Below, piece after piece: positions 15,764 to 25,197 of a stretch of 64,000 nt of DNA. A program made the position numbers and the translations under genes. The notes beneath the pieces are model-generated. The model saw only the letters and a list, made by a program, of their open reading frames with translations. It did no database searches and was not told the origin of the DNA. This stretch comes from Oscillospiraceae bacterium. GTDB lineage: Bacteria; Bacillota; Clostridia; Oscillospirales; Oscillospiraceae. The stretch covers positions 30,856 to 94,855 of the forward strand of contig SVMC01000003.1 in assembly GCA_015067585.1 (NCBI GenBank), read 5' to 3'. Each line of letters opens with the position of its first letter. Position 1 is the first letter of the stretch.

Positions 15764-17149
15764 TCAGGCTTCGCTGTGGGCATCGATAAACTGCTGCAGA
15801 AGCTCGATCTGGCGGGTGGTCTCACTGGGGCTGGGGCCGCCGTAGCTGCAGCGCTGGCCCACGCAGGTCTCCATGGAAAGAGCGTCGTAAACATCCGGCC
15901 CGAAGAGGGGACTGATCTCCTGCAGTTCGCTGAGGGACATTTCTTCCAGGGTCTTGCCGCTTTCGGTGCAGCGGTAGACGAGCTGACCGGTGATCTTATA
16001 GGCATCCCGGAAGGGCATTCCCCGCTTGGCAAGATAGTCGGCGCAGTCGGTGGCGTTGATGAAACCCCGGTTTGCAGCGGCACGCATATTCTCCGGCAGC
16101 ACCTTCATGGTATCGATCATGGCGGCAAATACCGGCAGGCACATCTTCACGGTGTCGATGGTGTCGAATACCGGCTCCTTGTCCTCCTGCATATCCTTGT
16201 TATAGGCCAGCGGCAGGGACTTCATGGTGGCCAGAAGGCCGATGAGAGCGCCGTAGACACGGCCGGTCTTGCCTCTTACCAGCTCGGCTACGTCCGGATT
16301 CTTCTTCTGGGGCATGATGGAGGAGCCGGTGGAATAAGCATCGTCCAGCTCGATGTACTTGAATTCCCAGCTGCACCAGAGAATAATTTCCTCCGCAAAG
16401 CGGGACAGGTGCATCATGAGAATGGACATACAGCTTAAAAATTCAACGGCATAGTCACGGTCGGAAACACCGTCCAGGCTGTTGGCCATGGGAGCGCTGA
16501 AGCCTAAAAGCTCCGCGGTACGCAGGCGGTTGATGGGGTGGGTAGTGCCCGCCAGTGCGCCGCTGCCCAGAGGGCATTCGTTCATGCGCTCGGCGCAGTC
16601 CTCAAGACGGGTGACATCCCGCTTGAGCATGGAGCCGTAGGCTAAAAGATGCTGGGCCATGGTGATGGGCTGTGCCCGCTGCAGATGGGTGTAGCCGGGC
16701 ATAACCGTATTCTGATTTTCCTTTGCCTGCTTCAGGATCACCCTCTGCAGGTTGAGGATCTGCTCCTTGATCTCGGCCATTTCCTTGCGGAGGTACAGGC
16801 GAAGATCCACGGCCACCTGATCGTTGCGGCTGCGTGCGGTGTGCAGGCGCTTGCCGGCATCACCAATGCGCTGGGTCAGCAGGGTCTCCACATTCATGTG
16901 GATGTCTTCATTGTCGGCGCTGAATTCCACCTTGCCCGCCTTGATGTCGGCAAGCAGCTCTGTCAGGCCGTTTACGATGGCGTTCACATCTTCCGGGGAA
17001 ATGATGCCGCATTCCCCAAGCATGGTGGCATGGGCGATGGAGCCGGTGATATCCTCCTCATACATTCTTGCGTCAAAGCTGATGGAGGAATTGAAGTCAT
17101 TGACGAGGGCGTCGGTCTCTTTCTGGAACCGACCGGACCAAAGTTTCAT
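15764..17149 (-). CDS. argH: Argininosuccinate lyase
   Basis: Cleaves argininosuccinate to arginine and fumarate, the final step of the pathway; a homotetramer of the fumarase/aspartase superfamily. The protein has 461 residues from ATG 17149 (MKLWSGRFQKETD), which matches the usual N-terminus and has AGGAG seven bases before it; an upstream in-frame start at 17179 adds sequence that includes a hairpin and is unlikely. The superfamily signature GSSIMPQKKNPD is present near residue 275, with TARSRNDQ near 105. It lies between argG and argF and is followed closely by argF. Confidence 0.97.
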   Translation of the reverse strand: MKLWSGRFQKETDALVNDFNSSISFDARMYEEDITGSIAHATMLGECGIISPEDVNAIVNGLTELLADIKAGKVEFSADNEDIHMNVETLLTQRIGDAGKRLHTARSRNDQVAVDLRLYLRKEMAEIKEQILNLQRVILKQAKENQNTVMPGYTHLQRAQPITMAQHLLAYGSMLKRDVTRLEDCAERMNECPLGSGALAGTTHPINRLRTAELLGFSAPMANSLDGVSDRDYAVEFLSCMSILMMHLSRFAEEIILWCSWEFKYIELDDAYSTGSSIMPQKKNPDVAELVRGKTGRVYGALIGLLATMKSLPLAYNKDMQEDKEPVFDTIDTVKMCLPVFAAMIDTMKVLPENMRAAANRGFINATDCADYLAKRGMPFRDAYKITGQLVYRCTESGKTLEEMSLSELQEISPLFGPDVYDALSMETCVGQRCSYGGPSPSETTRQIELLQQFIDAHSEA

Positions 17150-17178
17150 ATGTATTCTCCTGATCTTTTCTTGATGCA

Positions 17179-17207
17179 AAGCAAGCCGGGGGTCTCCCGG
17201 CTTGCTT
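17179..17207 (-). terminator. Hairpin between argG and argH
   Basis: A perfect 12-bp stem, AAGCAAGCCGGG (17179-17190) with its complement (17196-17207), and a five-base loop in the 69-base gap. On the minus strand it is followed only by TGCATC after CTT, so termination is probably partial. It may lower argH-argF relative to argG or stabilise the mRNA end. Confidence 0.55.
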
Positions 17208-17218
17208 ATTGGCTTGTC

Positions 17219-18442
<1,224 letters not shown>

Positions 18443-18479
18443 AATGAGTCCCTCCGTAGTGTTTCGTTTCAGTGGCATA

Positions 18480-18508
18480 ATATTAGCACATTGTGAATAA
18501 ATATGCAA
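18480..18508 (-). promoter_or_regulatory. argG promoter with overlapping ArgR-like box
   Basis: On the minus strand, TTGCAT (18508-18503) and TAATAT (18485-18480) are exactly 17 bases apart. TGAATAAATATGCA (18494-18507, plus orientation), similar to the TGAATAWTTATTCA arginine box, fills the spacer and overlaps the -35. Confidence 0.65.
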
Positions 18509-18579
18509 CATGCAAATTTCACAAAATAACTATATTATTTTATGCCTGTCCGTTCATATTCGACAAATTCAGGTCAGGA

Positions 18580-18662
18580 TGAATAATTATACTTGCTTTT
18601 TTATTATATATGGAGTAAAGTATAGCGTACATGAATGCAGCTTGCATACAATATTCATTCAT
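18580..18662 (+). promoter_or_regulatory. argC promoter region with ArgR-like boxes
   Basis: TGAATAATTATACT (18580-18593) and ATATTCATTCAT (18651-18662) resemble arginine boxes. Between them a weak promoter, TTGCTT (18593-18598), 17 bases, TAAAGT (18616-18621), points toward argC. Together with the argG promoter this makes a divergent control region of about 280 bases. Confidence 0.45.
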
Positions 18663-18723
18663 GTGTCCGTATTCACAAATATCTGTATATCGGACGAGAT
18701 CATCAAGGAACGAGGCGATTGGG

Positions 18724-19656
18724 ATGAAAACTGTTTTTATCGACGGAAGCGCGGGAACCACAGGTCTGCGGATCTATGACCGTCTTTCCACCCGACCGGA
18801 GCTGAAGCTTGTCACGCTCCCTGACGCGGTGCGAAAGGATCCCGAAAAGCGAGCCGAGGCGCTGAACAGCTGCGATCTGGCCTTTTTGTGCCTGCCGGAT
18901 GCGGCAGCCATGGAGGCAGCCGCTATGGTCACCAATCCCGATGTGGTGCTGCTGGATACCTCCACCGCCCACCGAACCAATCCCCAGTGGGCCTACGGCT
19001 TCCCGGAGCTGTCAAAGGAGTTTGCGGATAAGGTCCGGGCATCCAGGCGTATTGCCGTCCCCGGCTGCCATGCCAGCGGTTTTATCGCACTGGTGTACCC
19101 TCTGGTGGCAGCGGGTTATCTGGATGCCGATGTCCTTTTGACCTGCCATAGCCTGACGGGCTACAGCGGCGGCGGCAAAAAAATGATTGCCGATTACCGG
19201 GCAGAGGGAAGATCTTCCCTTTACGATGCACCCCGCCAGTATGGCCTTACCCAGCAGCACAAGCATCTGCGGGAGATGAAGGCGGTGACGGGTCTTGCGA
19301 ACGAACCCATATTCTGCCCCATTGTGGCGGATTTCTATAGCGGCATGGAGGTCACGGTGCCTCTGTTTGCCTCACAGCTGAAGAAGAAGGCAAGTATTTC
19401 CGAGCTGCAGACCTTCTATAATAATTGGTATCAGGGTATGCTGGTGCGCTGCGCCGCAGAACCGGATGAGGACGGCATGCTCAGTGCCAATGCTTTCTCC
19501 GGCAAGGATACCATGACGATTTTTGTTACCGGCAATGACGAGCGGCTGCTTCTGACCGCCCGATACGATAATCTTGGCAAGGGTGCTTCCGGCGCTGCCA
19601 TAGAATGCATGAATCTGGTTCTTGGTCTTGACCCGGCCACGGGACTGGAAACCTGA
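18724..19656 (+). CDS. argC: N-acetyl-gamma-glutamyl-phosphate reductase, short type
   Basis: Reduces N-acetylglutamyl phosphate with NADPH to the semialdehyde. The protein has 310 residues and the FIDGSAGTTGLRI N-terminus of the short (type 2) ArgC group, rather than the roughly 345-residue type. The catalytic cysteine is Cys115 in AVPGCHASG. The start at ATG 18724 is preceded by a GAGGCGA site about nine bases away; the long in-frame extension upstream covers the regulatory region and is not coding. It is the first gene of argC-argJ-argB-argD. Confidence 0.95.
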   Translation: MKTVFIDGSAGTTGLRIYDRLSTRPELKLVTLPDAVRKDPEKRAEALNSCDLAFLCLPDAAAMEAAAMVTNPDVVLLDTSTAHRTNPQWAYGFPELSKEFADKVRASRRIAVPGCHASGFIALVYPLVAAGYLDADVLLTCHSLTGYSGGGKKMIADYRAEGRSSLYDAPRQYGLTQQHKHLREMKAVTGLANEPIFCPIVADFYSGMEVTVPLFASQLKKKASISELQTFYNNWYQGMLVRCAAEPDEDGMLSANAFSGKDTMTIFVTGNDERLLLTARYDNLGKGASGAAIECMNLVLGLDPATGLET

Positions 19657-19670
19657 TTGGAGGAAACGAG

Positions 19671-20885
19671 ATGAAACTGATTTCCGGCAGCGTCTGCGCT
19701 GCACAGGGCTTTACTGCCAACGGCGTACACTGCGGTGTGCGCGCCAATAAAAATAAAAAGGATCTTGCGATGATCTACAGCGCCGTTCCCGCAAATGCGG
19801 CAGCGGTTTATACCACGAATCTTGTCAAGGGTGCGCCCCTGACCGTGACGAAAGCACATCTGACCAACGGCAAAGCACAGGCAGTGATCTGCAACAGCGG
19901 CAATGCCAACACCTGCAATGCCAACGGCATTGAGGTGGCGGAAAAAATGAGCGAGCTGACCGCCGAAGTGTTGGGCATTTCTCCTTCTGATGTCATCGTG
20001 GCTTCCACCGGCGTCATTGGTCAGCCTCTTCCGCTGAAACCCATTGCCGCAGGTCTGGCACCTCTTGCACAGGGGCTGAGTGTGGAAGGCCAGGCAGAAG
20101 CCGCACAGGCCATTCTCACCACCGATACCTGCCCCAAGGAGATCGCGGTGGAATTCGAGCTTGGCGGAAAGACCTGCCGTCTTGGCGGTATCGCCAAGGG
20201 CTCCGGCATGATCCATCCCAACCTTGCCACCATGCTGGTGTTCATTACCACCGATGCCGCCATCTCTCCCCGGATGCTCCATCAGGCACTGGTGACGGAT
20301 GTGCAGAACTCCTTCAATATGGTCAGTGTGGACGGCGATACCTCCACAAATGACATGGTGTCCATCATGGCCAACGGTCTGGCGGGCAATGAGGAGATCA
20401 TCTGCGAGAATGAGGACTATGCCATCTTTATGAAGGCCCTCAATACCGTAACGGTGCACCTGTGCCGCATGATCGCCGGAGATGGCGAGGGTGCTACGAA
20501 GCTTTTGCAGTGCAAGGTCACCGGATCCATGACGGAGGCACTGGCAAAGCTGGTTGCCAAGAGTGTGATCTGCTCTTCTCTCACCAAGGCTGCCATGTTT
20601 GGCGCGGATGCCAACTGGGGCCGGGTGCTGTGCGCCATCGGCTACAGCGGCGCGGCAGTAAATGTTGCGAAGGTGGATGTGGCCTTCCGGTCTGCCAAGG
20701 GCACTATTGAAGTGTGCCGCATGGGTGCTGGCGTGGAGTTCTCCGAGGAACTGGCGAAGGAGATCCTTTTGGAGCCGGAGATCGACATTCTTGTGGAACT
20801 CAATGACGGCGATGCCGCTGCCACCGCATGGGGCTGCGACCTGACCTATGACTATGTAAAGATCAACGGTGATTACCGTACCTGA
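19671..20885 (+). CDS. argJ: Glutamate N-acetyltransferase / amino-acid N-acetyltransferase
   Basis: Transfers acetyl from N-acetylornithine to glutamate, recycling the acetyl group; bifunctional members also use acetyl-CoA. The 404-residue precursor cleaves itself at the conserved ATM site, with Thr187 (in MIHPNLATMLVF) becoming the N-terminal nucleophile of the beta chain. The oxyanion motif STGVIG (112-117) is present. It starts 14 bases after argC with a TTGGAGGAAACG site. The presence of argJ, with no separate argA or argE here, implies the cyclic pathway. Confidence 0.97.
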   Translation: MKLISGSVCAAQGFTANGVHCGVRANKNKKDLAMIYSAVPANAAAVYTTNLVKGAPLTVTKAHLTNGKAQAVICNSGNANTCNANGIEVAEKMSELTAEVLGISPSDVIVASTGVIGQPLPLKPIAAGLAPLAQGLSVEGQAEAAQAILTTDTCPKEIAVEFELGGKTCRLGGIAKGSGMIHPNLATMLVFITTDAAISPRMLHQALVTDVQNSFNMVSVDGDTSTNDMVSIMANGLAGNEEIICENEDYAIFMKALNTVTVHLCRMIAGDGEGATKLLQCKVTGSMTEALAKLVAKSVICSSLTKAAMFGADANWGRVLCAIGYSGAAVNVAKVDVAFRSAKGTIEVCRMGAGVEFSEELAKEILLEPEIDILVELNDGDAAATAWGCDLTYDYVKINGDYRT

Positions 20886-20893
20886 GGTAAGCT

Positions 20894-21781
20894 ATGGAAC
20901 TGAAACTGAGCAATGCGCAGCGTGCTGAAGTCCTGACACAGGCGCTGCCTTACATAAAAAAGTATTATAATAAGATCGTCGTTGTGAAATATGGCGGCAA
21001 TGCCATGATCGATGAGCAGCTCAAAGCACAGGTCATGGAGGACATGGTCCTTCTGCATCTGATCGGTGTGAAGGTAGTTCTGGTACACGGCGGCGGCCCT
21101 GAGATCAGCCAGATGCTCAAGCGGGTGGGCAAGGAGACGGAATTCGTGGACGGTCTGCGTGTCACCGACAAGGAGAGCATGGACATCGTACAGATGGTGC
21201 TGACGGGCAAGGTCAACAAGACTCTTGTGAACCTCTTGGAAAAGAACGGCGGCAAGGCTATGGGTCTTTCCGGCATTGACGGCCATATGATCGATGCGGT
21301 GGCAATGGATGAGCGCCTTGGCTATGTAGGGCGGATCACCGCTGTGAATGTGGAGCCGATCCTGGATCTTTTGGAGAAGGGCTATATCCCTGTCATTTCC
21401 ACCGTGGGCTGTGACAATGAAGGCAATGCCTACAATATCAATGCGGATACGGCAGCCGCCAGAATCGCGGCAGGTCTGAAGGCAGAAAGCCTCATTTCCA
21501 TGACGGATATCTGCGGTATTCTGCGGGATCGTGACGATCCCACCACGCTGATCCCCAGAGTGACGGTTGCGGAAGCAACGCAGCTGTTCCGGGAAGGTAT
21601 CATTTCCGGCGGCATGGTGCCGAAGGTGGATTGCTGCGTGGATGCTGTCATGAGCGGTGTAAAGAAAGTGTTTATTATGGATGGCCGGGTGCCCCACTCG
21701 ATCCTCATCGAAATGCTGACAGAGGAAGGCGCGGGCACCATGGTGGTAGGAGATGATTACGATGAAAACGAAGGAGCTTGA
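20894..21781 (+). CDS. argB: Acetylglutamate kinase
   Basis: Phosphorylates N-acetylglutamate, often the feedback-controlled step in organisms with the cyclic pathway. The 295-residue amino-acid-kinase fold shows KYGGNAM (Lys near 33), VHGGGPEIS (near 63) and the ATP-site region near 190-200. An N-terminal helix (about 1-25, LSNAQRAEVLTQALPYIKKY) is the type found in arginine-sensitive hexameric enzymes, so arginine inhibition is likely. It starts eight bases after argJ and overlaps argD by 20 bases. Confidence 0.97.
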   Translation: MELKLSNAQRAEVLTQALPYIKKYYNKIVVVKYGGNAMIDEQLKAQVMEDMVLLHLIGVKVVLVHGGGPEISQMLKRVGKETEFVDGLRVTDKESMDIVQMVLTGKVNKTLVNLLEKNGGKAMGLSGIDGHMIDAVAMDERLGYVGRITAVNVEPILDLLEKGYIPVISTVGCDNEGNAYNINADTAAARIAAGLKAESLISMTDICGILRDRDDPTTLIPRVTVAEATQLFREGIISGGMVPKVDCCVDAVMSGVKKVFIMDGRVPHSILIEMLTEEGAGTMVVGDDYDENEGA

Positions 21782-22922
21782 CGCAAAATATGTGGCCCAT
21801 ACCTATGGCCGTTTTCCTGTTGAGATCGTAAGCGGTCACGGCGCTTTTCTGACGGACGATGAGGGAAAGACCTACATCGATATGGGCACCGGCATTGCGG
21901 TGAATATCTTTGGTGCCTGCGATGAGGAATGGATCAAGGCTGTGGAAGCACAGCTTCACAAATTCCAGCATACCTCCAATCTTTATTATACCAAGCCCTG
22001 TGCCGAGCTTGCGGAGATGCTCTGCGAGCGCACCGGCATGAAGAAGGTTTTCTTTGGCAATTCCGGCGCAGAGGCCAATGAATGCGCCATCAAGGTTGCC
22101 AGAAAATATGCAATGGAGAAAAAAGGTCCGGAATATTCCACTATCATTACTCTGGAGAACAGCTTCCACGGCCGTACCCTCACCACACTGGCTGCCACCG
22201 GGCAGGATCACTATCACGAGCTGTTCCAGCCTCTGACCCCCGGCTTTGTTCACGCAAAGGCCAATGATCTCAACAGTGTAAAAGAGTTGGTCGCTCAGTA
22301 TAAGGTAGCGGGCATTCTCTTTGAAGCGGTTCAGGGGGAAGGCGGTGTGCTGCCTCTGGATCAAGAGTTTGCGCAGGGCCTTGCGGAACTGGCCGCGAAG
22401 GAAGATATCATCCTGATGGCAGATGAGGTACAGATCGGCAACGGCCGTTCCGGTGCCCTCTATGGCTATATGAAGCTTGGGATCCAGCCGGATGTGGTCA
22501 CCACGGCCAAGGGCCTTGCCGGCGGTCTGCCTCTTGGCTGCTGCATGATGGGTGAAAAGGTATGCGATGTGCTGAACCCCGGCGATCACGGTTCCACCTT
22601 TGGCGGAAATCCTGTGGCCTGTGCGGGTGCAATCAGCATTGTCAATCGCCTTGATGAGGAGCTTCTTTCTCAGGTAGAGGAAAAATCCCAATATATCTTT
22701 GATGCCTTTACCGGAGCCCCCGGTGTGGAGGATATCCGCGGCATGGGCCTGATGATCGGCATCAAGACGGTAAAACCCGCCGGTGAAGTAGTCGCAGCCT
22801 GCCGGGAGCAGGGCGTGCTGGTGTTGACGGCAAAGGACCGTGTCCGCCTGCTGCCGCCTTTGAACATTCCCATGGAGCTTCTTCAAAAGGCAGTGGAGAT
22901 CATCAAGACTGCCTGTGAATAA
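21762..22922 (+). CDS. argD: Acetylornithine aminotransferase
   Basis: A PLP-dependent class III aminotransferase that makes N-acetylornithine from the semialdehyde and glutamate; it can also serve the lysine pathway. The protein has 386 residues from ATG 21762, chosen over ATG 21753 for its spacing from TAGGAG (21747-21752). The PLP lysine is Lys250 in TTAKGLAGG, with GNSGAEANE and ENSFHGRT upstream. It overlaps argB and is the last gene of the operon, followed by a terminator. Confidence 0.96.
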   Translation: MKTKELDAKYVAHTYGRFPVEIVSGHGAFLTDDEGKTYIDMGTGIAVNIFGACDEEWIKAVEAQLHKFQHTSNLYYTKPCAELAEMLCERTGMKKVFFGNSGAEANECAIKVARKYAMEKKGPEYSTIITLENSFHGRTLTTLAATGQDHYHELFQPLTPGFVHAKANDLNSVKELVAQYKVAGILFEAVQGEGGVLPLDQEFAQGLAELAAKEDIILMADEVQIGNGRSGALYGYMKLGIQPDVVTTAKGLAGGLPLGCCMMGEKVCDVLNPGDHGSTFGGNPVACAGAISIVNRLDEELLSQVEEKSQYIFDAFTGAPGVEDIRGMGLMIGIKTVKPAGEVVAACREQGVLVLTAKDRVRLLPPLNIPMELLQKAVEIIKTACE

Positions 22923-22930
22923 GTATTTTC

Positions 22931-22966
22931 GATGCTGTCGCAGAAAAATGCGGCAGCATCTTTTAT
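22931..22966 (+). terminator. Terminator of argCJBD
   Basis: An 11-bp stem with one mismatch (GATGCTGTCGC at 22931-22941 with GCGGCAGCATC at 22950-22960), an eight-base loop and TTTTATTG after it. Confidence 0.85.
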
Positions 22967-22979
22967 TGTAAAATTCAGG

Positions 22980-23008
22980 TTGACGAACTGCAGTTCTGTC
23001 GCTATCAT
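22980..23008 (+). promoter_or_regulatory. bioY promoter with internal palindrome
   Basis: TTGACG (22980-22985), 17 bases, TATCAT (23003-23008). The spacer begins with a perfect 12-bp palindrome, GAACTGCAGTTC (22985-22996), a likely repressor site. It does not look like the usual BirA operator, so the regulator is unknown. Confidence 0.65.
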
Positions 23009-23030
23009 AGACCCGGAAGGAGGGAGAACT

Positions 23031-23558
23031 GTGGCAAAAACGAAAAATCTTGCAAGAGTTGCCTTAGGTGCGGCGGCATTGACGCTTTGCGCATGGATCG
23101 CAGTCCCCACACCTGTGCCCTTTACCATGCAGAGCATGGCGGTGCTCACTGTGGCAGCCCTCCTTGGCCCGAAGGCTGGCTGTGCTTCTGTGGGAGTTTA
23201 CCTCCTTTTGGGGGCTGTGGGATTGCCGGTGTTCTCCGGCTTCCGGGGCGGTGTGCAGGCGCTCCTTGGACCCACCGGGGGATATCTCATTGGTTTCCTT
23301 TTTTGCGCCTTTATTACCGGCCTGGCTTCGAAAAGAGGCAGGTCCCGCCATATTTTGGCGGCAGGAATGGCCTTGGGAATGCTTGCCTGCTATGGATTTG
23401 GTACCCTTTGGTATGCCGTTGGGTATGGAGCGGGAAATGTGTCTGCCATTGCAATGACTTGTGTTGTGCCTTTTTTGCTCCCGGATGCGGTAAAGCTGGC
23501 ACTTTCACTGCTTTTGTCTGAGCGGATCCGAAAGAGTGGAATTATGAACAATATGTAA
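23031..23558 (+). CDS. bioY: Biotin transporter substrate-binding membrane protein BioY
   Basis: The S component of an ECF-type biotin importer. From GTG 23031 (AGGAGGGAG site seven bases upstream) it has 175 residues and about six membrane helices. Family motifs are PVPFTMQSMAVLTVAALLGP (about 26-45), the GAVGLPVFSGFRGG segment (61-74) and LLGPTGGYLIGF. No ECF ATPases are adjacent, so it probably shares a common energising module. An in-frame extension to 22932 includes the terminator and promoter and is rejected. It has its own promoter and terminator and is monocistronic. Confidence 0.95.
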   Translation: MAKTKNLARVALGAAALTLCAWIAVPTPVPFTMQSMAVLTVAALLGPKAGCASVGVYLLLGAVGLPVFSGFRGGVQALLGPTGGYLIGFLFCAFITGLASKRGRSRHILAAGMALGMLACYGFGTLWYAVGYGAGNVSAIAMTCVVPFLLPDAVKLALSLLLSERIRKSGIMNNM

Positions 23559-23559
23559 A

Positions 23560-23596
23560 AACAGTACCGTTTGCTTGGGATGGTACTGTTTTTTGC
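23560..23596 (+). terminator. Terminator of bioY
   Basis: A 9-bp stem (AACAGTACC at 23560-23568 with GGTACTGTT at 23582-23590) followed by TTTTTT. Confidence 0.88.
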
Positions 23597-23617
23597 TTTT
23601 TGTTTCAGGGTAACAGA

Positions 23618-23646
23618 TTGACAAAAATGTAAGGATTCGATAAAAT
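23618..23646 (+). promoter_or_regulatory. Promoter of the surface-protein operon
   Basis: TTGACA (23618-23623), 17 bases, TAAAAT (23641-23646), about 65 bases before the 23714 gene. Confidence 0.7.
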
Positions 23647-23713
23647 GATACAAGCTATTCGCTTAATTGTACTTTATTGTTGTGATCCGTTTAATTCAAA
23701 AAGGTGTAAAACC

Positions 23714-25159
23714 ATGAAAAAGAAAACTGTATTGATTTTGGCGCTCTGTTTGCTGCTTGTTTTTTTGGCGGCTGCCGTTTTGATGATCCGCCCTATGCAG
23801 CGCGGCTTTTGGAAAGCACAGATCCTGTCTGAACGGACGATCGATGGTGCGGCGGTACGGGAAGAAGAAAGCAATTCTATCCTCGGCGGATTGACACGCC
23901 TTGAGCGCACCTATGATCTTTCCAATGGTGATCAGGTGGTATTTGGAAGAATGGCCCCAGGGGACAAAGACTCTGCCTATCACATGGTGCATAGCGACAT
24001 TCTTGATTGCCGTGAAGGTACTGTATGGTACTATGATCATGAAACAAACTTCTGGAAAACCACACCCCTTGCCGAAATGGAGCTGGGTACGACCTGCGTC
24101 TATATTGACGGTGATGCACAGGATTACTTTATCTATGTTCCGATTGGTTACCAGGTGCTGGAAAACAACAGCTTGCGGGAGAATGGCAGCAAAGGATACC
24201 TGTCTGTAATCAAAGAAGGCAGCCATTGGAGACTTCGTCTTTACGGTAGCTTCCTGCAGGCTGGTACGGTTTGCGATTATTCCATCCTGCGTTCCTCCGG
24301 CGATGAGCCGCTTTTGAATATTGCGGCTGAGAATGTCAAGAAGCTGTGGTCCACCTATTGTAATAATGGTGATGGCCGTTGGTGCTATGATGGCTACTAT
24401 TTCCCTGCGGCGGACACCTATATCCCGACGGGTGATGGCTGCCTGTTCCGTTGTGTTGCGGCTTATTTTGCCAAGAGTATGGAATGGCAGGCAGGTTCTT
24501 CCCGCTGTGCCGCGGATCTGAGTATTGCGATTCTCGACACCATTGCCCTCCAGCAAACGGAAGAAGGATATTTCCCGACCATGTCCGGCAGCACATGGCT
24601 TCAGGCGGATTATGGAATTGAACCCGGTTTTTATGATACCCGCTTCAATTCCGATCTTCTGCTGATCTATGAGCATTTCATGACCAGAACAGAGGGGTTT
24701 ACGGAAGTGATTTCCCGCTATTTTGACTTTTATCTTGATTTTGCTGAGCAGCACCACTACGAAACGGAAAATGGCGGGTATTTGATTTGGGACTATAATA
24801 ATGCCACACAGCCGGTCCATTGTTCTCTCAACCATCAGCTTGCTGAAATGCTGATCCTTTACCGTTTTGCGGCACTGCTGGATCGTCCTGAACTGGAGGA
24901 AATGGCAGACCTTATGCTCCTTGGCATCGAGGATACCTGGGAAGGCTGGATCATGGAGGACAACAATCTGCACTACTGCTATATGGATGGCGGTGTTTTC
25001 GGCAAAGATGATTATCCCTACCTGACATACAATGATCTCTATACCATGCAGCAGGAATTCGAGAAGATGGGTCGTGGGCGCAATGAAGCGCTGGACCGTC
25101 TGATGGAAGCGAAGCTTCACTGGATGCAGGCCAATGGTGTGACGGGATACCATAGCTGA
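23714..25159 (+). CDS. Membrane-anchored extracytoplasmic protein, possible alpha/alpha-barrel domain
   Basis: A 481-residue protein. The N-terminus is one membrane segment (about 5-26, LILALCLLLVFLAAAVLM) and the rest is outside. The first half (30-210) is mixed and beta-rich. The second half (210-481) is helical with many Trp, Tyr and His (LNHQLAEMLILYRFAALLDR, WGSTYCNN-like turns, HYCYMDGGVFG), the look of an alpha/alpha-barrel such as glucuronyl C5-epimerases or family-8/88-like glycan enzymes. I cannot name a family or a catalytic residue. ATG 23714 has an AAGGTG site; the in-frame extension to 23645 overlaps the promoter. It is probably co-transcribed with the secreted protein 38 bases downstream, suggesting a joint cell-wall or capsule role. 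Confidence 0.75.
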   Translation: MKKKTVLILALCLLLVFLAAAVLMIRPMQRGFWKAQILSERTIDGAAVREEESNSILGGLTRLERTYDLSNGDQVVFGRMAPGDKDSAYHMVHSDILDCREGTVWYYDHETNFWKTTPLAEMELGTTCVYIDGDAQDYFIYVPIGYQVLENNSLRENGSKGYLSVIKEGSHWRLRLYGSFLQAGTVCDYSILRSSGDEPLLNIAAENVKKLWSTYCNNGDGRWCYDGYYFPAADTYIPTGDGCLFRCVAAYFAKSMEWQAGSSRCAADLSIAILDTIALQQTEEGYFPTMSGSTWLQADYGIEPGFYDTRFNSDLLLIYEHFMTRTEGFTEVISRYFDFYLDFAEQHHYETENGGYLIWDYNNATQPVHCSLNHQLAEMLILYRFAALLDRPELEEMADLMLLGIEDTWEGWIMEDNNLHYCYMDGGVFGKDDYPYLTYNDLYTMQQEFEKMGRGRNEALDRLMEAKLHWMQANGVTGYHS

Positions 25160-25197
25160 CCTGTGATCACTTCTGAATACTGACCCGGAGGAATCCT

